Positions 17,400 to 26,200 of a stretch of DNA of 64,000 bases are shown here, piece by piece. The position numbers and the translations under genes were made by a program. Each line of letters opens with the position of its first letter. Within the stretch, counting starts at the first letter, position 1. Under the pieces are notes generated by a model. That model was not told the DNA's origin. It saw only the letters and a list, made by a program, of their open reading frames with translations, and made no database searches. The stretch comes from UBA6624 sp964507645 (GTDB taxonomy: Bacteria; UBP7; UBA6624), in NCBI GenBank assembly GCA_964507645.1, contig CAZDPU010000004.1, forward strand, positions 1 through 64,000, written 5' to 3'.

Positions 17400-18549
17400 A
17401 AACCTAATTCCCAAAGTTTTTTTAAAGGCTTTGGGTCATATTCTTAAAAATCAAAAGTGCTGGGTTGTTGGAGGTGCTTTAAGGGATGTTTTTTGGAACA
17501 AGCAGATAAAAGATATAGATATAGTTTTGGAAAAGGGTGTAAGGAAAATGACAGAGTCTTTAAGGTCTGAATTGTTTTTTGAAGGTTGGAAAATTTGTTA
17601 TTTTAAGGAATTCAAAACTTCAAAAATAGAGAAAGGTAATTTAAGTCTTGGTTTATCTACCCTAAGAAGAGAAGAATATAAAGGAGACGGTTCTCTTCCA
17701 AGATGTGAATTCAAGGGTGTTGCTCTTCCGGAGGACTTGTCTAGAAGGGATTTTACAATTAATGCAATTGCTGGTTCTTTCGACACTCAAGAAAAAATAG
17801 TTTTAAACGATTCTTCGAATGCTTTTTTGAAAGATCTTGAGAAAAAAAATTGGAAAGTTTTTCATGAAGATAGCTTTGTTGAGGATCCAACAAGATTGAT
17901 TAGATTGTACAGGTATAGATTTTTAAATGGAGGATCACTTGATCCCCTGACACTTGATGCATTAAGGAATAAAAATATAAGCAATTCTGCCAAAATTGTT
18001 TCTCCAGAAAGATGGCGTAATGAAATTGCCAAACTTTCAAAAGAAGGTATTTCGTATTTTGACCCTAGTTACGAAGAGGCAAAATGTTTAATGGATGTTT
18101 TTAAAGGAGATTGGGGGAGTGGTGTTGATCATTTTGGATTTTTAGGGTTTTATTCTTCTTGTAGAGGGCCAGATGCTCCTTTCGCATGGGCTAGACTTGG
18201 TGCAAGGAAAAATGAAATTAAATCCCTTCTTCCGCTTTCCTCCAGGAATTTTCCAGAATTTGATAAAAATTGGAATTTGTTGAAATTGGATAATTTGGTT
18301 TCATCTTGGTCAGATTTTTTGATTGACTTGGTTAAAAATGAAATTTCGGAAAAAGAAAAAGATCTTTTAGAGGAATACTTATCCCTCAAAGCCAGTATTG
18401 ATTTTCCAGGAGGGAATGATTTTAAGAAAATTGGAATTAAGGGAAAGAAAATCAGTTATGCTTTAAATATGTCAAGAAAAGCTATATTCAAAGGTTTATG
18501 TCCCCCAGGAAAGAGGGGTATTTTAGAGTGGGTAAAAAATAATGTTTGA
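17383..18549 (+). CDS. CCA-adding/poly(A) polymerase family nucleotidyltransferase
   Basis: A class II polymerase-beta-type nucleotidyltransferase of 388 residues. The head holds CWVVGGALRDVFW and the catalytic KDIDIVLE (D-x-D), followed by RRDFTINAIA and the EDPTRLIRLYRYRFLNG helix, as in bacterial CCA-adding enzymes. The rest is helical. The role is tRNA 3'-CCA synthesis or repair, or RNA polyadenylation; these cannot be separated without alignment. ATG 17383 is preferred; ATG 17371 lies four codons upstream within the nuclease gene. The end overlaps the M50 protease start by 8 bases. Confidence 0.85.
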   Translation: MVKKNKNLIPKVFLKALGHILKNQKCWVVGGALRDVFWNKQIKDIDIVLEKGVRKMTESLRSELFFEGWKICYFKEFKTSKIEKGNLSLGLSTLRREEYKGDGSLPRCEFKGVALPEDLSRRDFTINAIAGSFDTQEKIVLNDSSNAFLKDLEKKNWKVFHEDSFVEDPTRLIRLYRYRFLNGGSLDPLTLDALRNKNISNSAKIVSPERWRNEIAKLSKEGISYFDPSYEEAKCLMDVFKGDWGSGVDHFGFLGFYSSCRGPDAPFAWARLGARKNEIKSLLPLSSRNFPEFDKNWNLLKLDNLVSSWSDFLIDLVKNEISEKEKDLLEEYLSLKASIDFPGGNDFKKIGIKGKKISYALNMSRKAIFKGLCPPGKRGILEWVKNNV

Positions 18550-19153
18550 TCAACTTCCCATGATATTTGCTTTAATTATTGCTTTGGTAATGCATGAAGC
18601 TGCACATGGTTATGCAAGTATGATTCTTGGAGATCCAACTCCTGGAAAATTTGGAAGAATAACCTTAAACCCATTAAAACATTTAGATCCATTGGGGACC
18701 ATTTTTCCAGCTTTAATGATTCTTACAGGATCTCCTTTTATTTTTGGATGGGCTAAACCTGTTCCTGTGAACCCAAGATATTACAAGTATCCCAGGAAAG
18801 GTTTTGCAATCGTTGCAGCAGCCGGTCCTTTGGTCAATTTTGTATTGGCTTTGATAGCCGCTTTTTTATTCAGGATTCTAGGTGAAGGATTACCAAATGT
18901 AATTGGTGTTTTTTTGATTTATTCCACTCTCATAAATCTGATTCTTGGATGTTTTAATCTTTTGCCAGTGCCTCCTATGGATGGATCGAGAATAATACAG
19001 CTTTTTTTTCCTCCTCAAATTGCTCGAAAGTGGTTCTCTCTTGACAGGTATGGACTGGCTTTTGTATTTTTGTTGATTTTCTTCTTCAGGGCTCCTATTG
19101 ATTTTGCTATAGGTGCTGCTTATTCACTTGCTGAATCGCTTTTAGGTATTTGA
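18542..19153 (+). CDS. Site-2 protease family (M50) membrane metallopeptidase
   Basis: A 203-residue polytopic protein. HEAAH at residues 18-22 is the zinc-binding HExxH in the first membrane helix, and NLLPVPPMDGSRI near residues 138-150 supplies the third zinc ligand (Asp). The short form lacks a PDZ domain and resembles the minimal M50B-type proteases often found next to trpS and scpA/B in bacteria. Here trpS follows 19 bases downstream, which fits that conserved context. The substrate is unknown. Confidence 0.9.
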   Translation: MFDQLPMIFALIIALVMHEAAHGYASMILGDPTPGKFGRITLNPLKHLDPLGTIFPALMILTGSPFIFGWAKPVPVNPRYYKYPRKGFAIVAAAGPLVNFVLALIAAFLFRILGEGLPNVIGVFLIYSTLINLILGCFNLLPVPPMDGSRIIQLFFPPQIARKWFSLDRYGLAFVFLLIFFFRAPIDFAIGAAYSLAESLLGI

Positions 19154-19172
19154 TTAATATAAAATACTCACA

Positions 19173-20168
19173 GTGAAGGATTACTCAAAAGATTTACTCA
19201 AAACCGATGTCTTGTCAGGAATTCAGCCCACAGGTAATTTGCATTTGGGGAACCTTTTTGGAGCAATTACAAATTGGGTAAAATTGCAAGATGAGTATAA
19301 ATGTGCATTTTGTATAGTTGACTATCATGCTTTAACATCAGTTCCCAATCCTGTCCATTTAAAAGAAAACACTAGATCAATAGTTACTGACTTGCTTGCG
19401 TGTGGTATTGATCCTGATAAGTCAATTTTGTTTGTTCAAAGTGATGTTCCTGAGCATATAGAGCTTTATTGGATGTTTGCATGTCTTACTAGATATGGAG
19501 AGTTGTCAAGGATGACTCAGTTTAAAGAGAAGGGTGGAAATAAAGAAACAGTTGGTTTGGGGGTCTTGAGTTATCCGGTTTTGCAAGCCGCGGACATTCT
19601 TCTGTATGGTGCTTCTAAAGTTCCTGTTGGGGAAGATCAGTTGCAGCATTTGGAATTAACTCGAGAAATTCTTAGAAGGTTCAATAAAACCTATGGGTTT
19701 CTTTTTGAGGAAGTTAATGCCCTTACAACAAAGGTTCCTAGAATCCTAGATTTAAAAGATCCTTTATCAAAAATGAGTAAAAGCCATCCGGAGGGAGCTG
19801 TTTTCATTGATGATTCAGAAGATGTTATTAAGAAAAAAATAAAAAAGGCTGTTACTGATATGGGTTCTGATAATGACGGCATGTCTCCTTCTATAGAGAA
19901 TTTGTTAGGTTTGTTAGAGGCATGCAATAAAAACGAATACAAATCTATGATTGAGGCTTATGAATCTAAAGAGTTGAGATATGGGGACTTGAAAGTTTCC
20001 TTAGGTAAGGAGCTTTGCGATTATCTCCAACCTATAAGAGAGTCAAAAAATGAATGGGCTCAAAAATCTAAAGACATTGATGAAATTCTTTTTGAAGGTG
20101 CAAAAAAAGCATCTTTAATCGCAGGTCCAAGAGTTAAAATTGCTAGGAAACTAGTTGGTTTAGATTAG
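19173..20168 (+). CDS. trpS: Tryptophanyl-tRNA synthetase
   Basis: A 331-residue class I aminoacyl-tRNA synthetase. The HIGH equivalent GNLHLGNLFGA lies near residues 16-26, VGEDQLQHLELTRE is the tryptophan-adenylate region, and the KMSKS loop (LSKMSKSHPEG) is near residues 198-208. Length is standard. GTG start. A terminator follows at 20189. It is part of the operon glmU-like, trmL, nuclease, CCA, M50, trpS. Confidence 0.96.
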   Translation: MKDYSKDLLKTDVLSGIQPTGNLHLGNLFGAITNWVKLQDEYKCAFCIVDYHALTSVPNPVHLKENTRSIVTDLLACGIDPDKSILFVQSDVPEHIELYWMFACLTRYGELSRMTQFKEKGGNKETVGLGVLSYPVLQAADILLYGASKVPVGEDQLQHLELTREILRRFNKTYGFLFEEVNALTTKVPRILDLKDPLSKMSKSHPEGAVFIDDSEDVIKKKIKKAVTDMGSDNDGMSPSIENLLGLLEACNKNEYKSMIEAYESKELRYGDLKVSLGKELCDYLQPIRESKNEWAQKSKDIDEILFEGAKKASLIAGPRVKIARKLVGLD

Positions 20169-20188
20169 ACCAATATCCCTATTTTTCT

Positions 20189-20215
20189 TTCAACCCTAAA
20201 GGGTTGAACTTTTTA
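20189..20215 (+). terminator. Rho-independent terminator after trpS
   Basis: A TTCAACCCT arm pairs with AGGGTTGAA around a two-base AA core (in practice a 7-8 bp stem with a TAAA loop), at 20189-20208. It is followed by C and five Ts at 20210-20214. It lies 21 bases after the trpS stop. Confidence 0.75.
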
Positions 20216-20232
20216 CCCTTTACTTATACAAT
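20204..20232 (+). promoter_or_regulatory. Candidate sigma-70-type promoter for the giant lipoprotein
   Basis: TTGAAC (20204-20209) and TACAAT (20227-20232) are separated by 17 bases. The -35 box overlaps the descending arm of the trpS terminator. The predicted start near 20239 gives a 5' leader of about 45 bases, with the strong SD AGGAGG at 20274-20279. Confidence 0.35.
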
Positions 20233-20284
20233 GATTAGGTTCAAACTTATATGATGATTTTTGTATTTTTGCTAGGAGGCAGTT

Positions 20285-23200
20285 ATGAATAAAAAGTTTT
20301 TATTTTTGTTAGTTATTTTTGGAATCAGTGCTATCGGATGTAGCGGTGGAGATGATTCTTCTGGAGGTAATTCGTCGGGAGGATCTGGTGGCGGCGGCGG
20401 AGGAACAACCTTTGCAGATGTCGAACTCACTGATGGCCCTAGCAGCAGTCTTTTGTCAGGAGAGGTTTTTCTTCCTGGTAGAAGGTATGAATTAAGTGCT
20501 ACAGCAAATAATGCAATCAATTATCAATGGTGTTTGAATACAAATTCTGGTGTTGATCCAGGTTTCTTGATGTATGGAAGCAATATTGGAAACACAACAA
20601 TACAAGGGTGTGCTTCATACATAGAGACTCCACAAGGCGCTTCTTCAGTTGTTTACTGGCATGCTCCTTTGTTTTCTCAAGATGTAGACATTAAAGTTAC
20701 AGCTGTAGGAGAAGGTTCTGGAAACACTCAAGCTTTGGAAAGAGGCTTTGAGGTAGGGATGGGCATAAATATTAACAGTTTGCCAAGTCCTCTAGCAGGA
20801 ACTTATACAGTTAGTGGAACAATAGAAGGCCAGAGGTGTTTTGGTGCAAATTCTTGTGCTGATATTAATATTGCAGTTGATTCTGAATTCTTTGGAACAG
20901 AGCAGATGGGAATATCTCATCAGTCAACAGTTATATGTGATCCAGCTCAAGCGTGGGACTGTAGTCCAACCACTACTATTTTCAATGTTGTCTCTGTTCA
21001 AACTCACGATTTAGGAAGTGGAGCTTTGGTTGCACAATTTACAAAAGGATCTACAGTGAAATTTAGAGACCTCGACTCTGATCCAAGATCAAGTATTGTG
21101 AAGTGTACTAAGTTTGATTTTCTTCCATCTGACACAGAGTGTCAAGATCCAAGTGCACCTAATGGTCTTCTTGTATTAGAAAATCCTTTAGATGCGCAGG
21201 TTGATGATGGTGTCGATGTTTGGAATGTTTCAAGATGGCAATCTAGTTGGGATACTGAAGTTAACCCTACAGCAGGAGATGGTACTTATCAGTTAGTTGC
21301 ACAGGTTACTGATGGAATTAAAAGTGCTCAAGACACAAGAACTGTTGATATTAATAATGATTCAAGCGGAGGAACTGACAAGCAGGTTCTTGTAACTTCT
21401 CCTAAAAACAATGACATTATTGCTCCAGTTTTGACAAGCTATGGTCCTGACTGTATTGAAGGTACTGCTGATGATGGTGAAATTGGTTGGTTCGACCCAA
21501 CGACTTCAACTTATGTGACTGATGGCTTTAGGTGTGTGACATTTTCTGCAGTTGTAGATACTTCTGTGTCGAATGTTACTTCTGTAGATTTTTATGTAGA
21601 TGGACAGGTTGCTTGTAGTGATAATAATGGTAACGATTCTGATGGTTGGTCTTGTGTTTCTGAGGCAACTTACCTTCCAAACATTAAAGTAGGTGGCAAT
21701 AATTCATTCAATCCAATTGCAGGAAATTCCCAGGTTAAGGCTTATGCCAATACTGCTATAACTAATTTTGATTCAGATGAAGTTGATTTTGAATTATTAA
21801 ACTGTGGAACTCTTGTTTCAGATAGCCTTTTGGGAGATGTAACATGGGGGATTGAGGATTCTCCATATTTCTTAAATGAAGATTTTGAGATTAAAGGTAA
21901 TTTGACATTGGATACAAATTTAAACAATAGTAACAATGATTCTTTGAGAATGAGGATAATGAATCCGGCGGGTTCTCCTCCAATTGGTATAGACGTTACT
22001 GGTAATTTAACAACCATTGGTTCAAATGGAGTTGTTCTTGAGCCGGTTACTGTAGGAATAGGTGTTCCAGGGGTTGATAATGGATATTGCCCTGGACAGC
22101 CTCAAAATGCATCAACTGCTTCTTCCGGTGACTGGGGTCAGTTAAAGTTTTCTGCAGGTTCAAGCGGAAGTTTAGAAAACATGGTTCTAAGGTATGGTGG
22201 TGGAATCAGCGATCTGGTTTCTCCAGCTCTTGAAGCAGGTTTGATTATTGAATCTGCTGGAGAAATTGAAGATGGTGTTGACATCAATAACGATGGTGAT
22301 GCAAATGGGTCTTCTTTGGTTTTTGATGGATTGGAGATAGACAGCTCAAATGGTACCGGTTTGATTGTTACTGGAAGTCCTTTAATTACGCAGCCAACAA
22401 TTAACAGTGCAGATTTAACTGTTTCTAACAGTACAGGTTTTGGAATGATAATGCATCCAGCTTTCAGTGGTTTAGAAGATTTGGACGGAACTGGAGATTT
22501 ACCAACTTTTATTGGTAATGAAGATGGAGATTCAATCCAAATAGAAGGAGGGAATATCCCTCAGGCACTTTCTGTCTTATTGCAAGATTGTCCAAATATA
22601 TTTACTAATTGTCCGAATTTCTGGGGTGAGGTTAGATGGCCTGCAGTTGTTGGTGCTTATGTTGTAGATGGTTTGATATCTGTTGAAGCTGGAGCAAGTT
22701 TAAGGCTTGCAGATGGTGCGGTTGTTAAGTTTTTGACAACAGCTTCGGGAATTTCTTCAAGCGGAAGGCTTGCTGTTGGAAACAATAGTGGGGATGTTGC
22801 ATATCTAACTTCATTTAATGATGATTTTGCAGGAACATTTAATATTCCAGGTGGAGGTATTGTTGATTGTTCTAATGTGAACAGTTCAGGACATCCTATA
22901 TGTGATACAAACAAGGATGGTATTTCAACAGGAAGCCCTGGAGAATGGGGATCTGTGAAGTTTGATATTGGGTCAAATGGGTATGTTGAAAATACTATCT
23001 TGAGATATGGAGGTTCTGATCCTTCATTAGGGGTAATTCAGATTCAAAGCACATCTTTGAGAAGCGGTAGTGATGATGTTGATTGTGATGATCCGGATAT
23101 GCAGGTTGTGGATTGGGATGATCCAAACGATCCTGTTTCTGATGAAGAAAGTGATTTAAAGGAAGATTGTGTTGTTGTTCAAAATAACAGGATAATGGAT

Positions 23201-26200
23201 GCTGGTGGTTATGGTATTTCAATTACTGGACAGCCAAATGTTTATCCAACAGTTAGAAAAAATATATTTACAAGCTTGAGTACTTATCCGGTTTTACAGG
23301 TTCCAAGCTATACAGGTATTTCTGATATTCAGAATGATCAAGTCAGTCCTACTTTTTGTAGCAATTTGGCTGGTGAAATTGTAGGAACTTCATGTGAGAC
23401 CAATGATAATAAATTCTGTAATTGGGATGAAGGTTCAAATTCATGTTTTGCTCCTAGTTCCTCTGATTCTTTCTATGGGATAAGAATGCTTTTAGGGAGA
23501 GTTACAGATAATGAAATAGCAATATTAAAACCTATGGATAGGGGAGATCATGGTGGAGACGAATCTCTGAATTCTCCTACACCAATGCCGTATGTTGTAG
23601 ATCAAGATATGTCTGTTGAAGAAGATCTGGATGGAGACGGCGTTTCAGGTATATTTTCAATTTTGCCAGGCGTTTTGGTTAAGCTAGATTCTTCTGGAGG
23701 TGGTATTTCTGCAGCAGGTACTTTATGTATAGGTTCTTCCTGGAATGAAAATTCTGAGAGTTGTGTGGTCCCACAGAATTCAGGAGATGAATATTGGATT
23801 GATCTAGATACTAACGGACAGTTAGACGAGGTTGTTTTTAGTTCGATTAGAGAAGATGATATTCTTGGTGAAGGTGATACAAATGGCGATACTTCTTCAA
23901 GTTCTGCACAGCCAGGATCTTGGAGAGGTGTTGAAATTACTTCAACTTCAAAGAAAAGTTTAATTAATAATGCTTCAATAAGGTATGCTGGATCTGGATT
24001 GGGTTCTGCAATAAAAATTGATGGTGCATTAGCAAGGGTTAGAAATTCAACAATAGAAAGCAGTTCTGGATATGGTTTGCAATACAGAGGAGGCGCTTCA
24101 AGCCTTTTGAACCTAACACTAGACGACGGGTCTGTGGTTGATGATGTTGTCAGGGAGTCTGTGAAGAGTAATAGCTTCTTTAGGAATCAAAAAGCTCCTT
24201 TGTCAATTCCTCACTTTTCATCTCTATGTGGAAGAGAAAATACTATTCATGGAGTTAATTTCTTAGAAGATTGTGACTCTTCTGGACAAGATCAAAATAT
24301 TATCCCTGGGCCAGGAAACCTAAATTCAAATGTTGTTTCAGCTATACATCTGCATACTTTTGATAGAACATGTGCTCCAGGTATTTGTTCTGAAGGAGAA
24401 ATTGCACAGTTGACTAAATCTGTAAAATGGGCAACAATGTGTTTTTCCCAAAATCTTACGAATCCTGATTGTGGTGTTGCAAATGCAGGAGGAACTGTTG
24501 TTGATGATGGAAATATCGGAAGCATTGTTCCTTATTTGATTGATTCTCACATCACTGTAGGAAATGGTGCTGAACTTGTTCTTGATTATGGTTTGATTGC
24601 AAAATTTGACAATCAGGTTTCAGGCATTACGGTCAATGGATCTTTGACTTCTGCTGGTAATCCTGATGACAATGCCAATAATGCAAATGTAGATGCGAGT
24701 GACACTCCACGTCCAGGATTTTCAGATGTTATATTCACAAGTTATTTTGATGACATGTCCGAATTCTGTTTGAATGGAGCATGTGATACAGATGGTTCAG
24801 GGTTGTCAGAAGGGTCTCGTGGAGATTGGAAAGGTGTATATTTTGAATCGAATGAAGATTCTTTAACATGTCCTGATTCATATCCTTTTAACCATCCCGT
24901 AGCTGAGAATGTTTCTAATACAGAACCTTGTGGAAGGATTTTTGGATTGGCTATAAATTATGGAGGTGCTGGAAATAGAGGGTCCACAAAAGGTGATATT
25001 TTAGATCAAGGGAATATTGTTTTTGATGCGTCTGAATCTGTTCTAGTGGACAGTTTAAGTTCTCAAGAATCTGCTGAAAATGGGATTGTTATTTTAGATA
25101 ATGAGAATTTCACAGGGTCTTTCCCAACTATAAGGAACTCATTTTTTGGATTTAATAGTTTTTATCCAATAGTTTCTGATATGGGTATTGGTAGTGATTT
25201 CTTGAAAAACGATAATGCTGGCAATCCATCTAACTCTTATGCTGTTAATGAAATTCCTGAAAGCGGAAATAAAGAATACCCTGGTTTTGCTATAAGGGGT
25301 GGACAACTCAGGAATAGAGTTGTGGGCCTTGATACTACCTGGAATAATAATACTATTCAGGTTGTAAGTGGAAACGGAACTTCAAAAACTTGGCCAATGG
25401 CTTATGTTGTTACTGATTCGATCAGGGTTGGTGATGACAGTGCGGTAGACAATATAGATGTTCATATGCTAATTGATTCAGGTGTTATCGTAAAGATGGG
25501 AGATCCTTTTGTCTATGGGGAGTCCGATGGTGTGGATAATAGAGAAGTTAGCATGATTGTTGACGGTTATCTTCAGGTTAATGGAAATGCTAATGATCAA
25601 GTAATTTGGACAAGTATTGCAGATGACTGTAATGGAAATGTTGACGCTTTAACGTTTAGTTGTGAATCAAGTTGGCTAAACAGTGATCCTTCTCTTGCTG
25701 AGGGTGTTGATACAAATAGAAACTTAATGAGTATGGGTCCTCATCCTGAAGATTTGGAACTTGCAGATGAAAGTAGCGAGAATTGGCTCAGGGTTGATGG
25801 TGACAATGATGGAATTTTTGAAAAATCTTTCTGGGGCTCTCTTGCATTAAGGACAAGAATAGATGCTGATTTAAATCATGTAAAAGTTCTTTTTGGAGGA
25901 TCCAATAAAAACATTATTGTTTTTGGAAGCTCTCCAAACCAAAGGGCAGGGAACCTAACCCTTCAAGGAGAATCTGCTCCAGGTGCTCAAATCAGAATTT
26001 CAGATGCTGAATTTGCTTACTCTGGAGGACATGGTATAGCAAGTTTCAAACAAGCTGGATTAATGGATATAAATCTTCATATTAAAGAAGGTTCCCATGT
26101 TCATGATAGTTACGGAAGGGGTGTTCATATGTCTGAAACGCCATTCAAGATTACTGGTTCTGCTGGAAACGAAACAATAATTGAAGGAAATGGTCTTAGA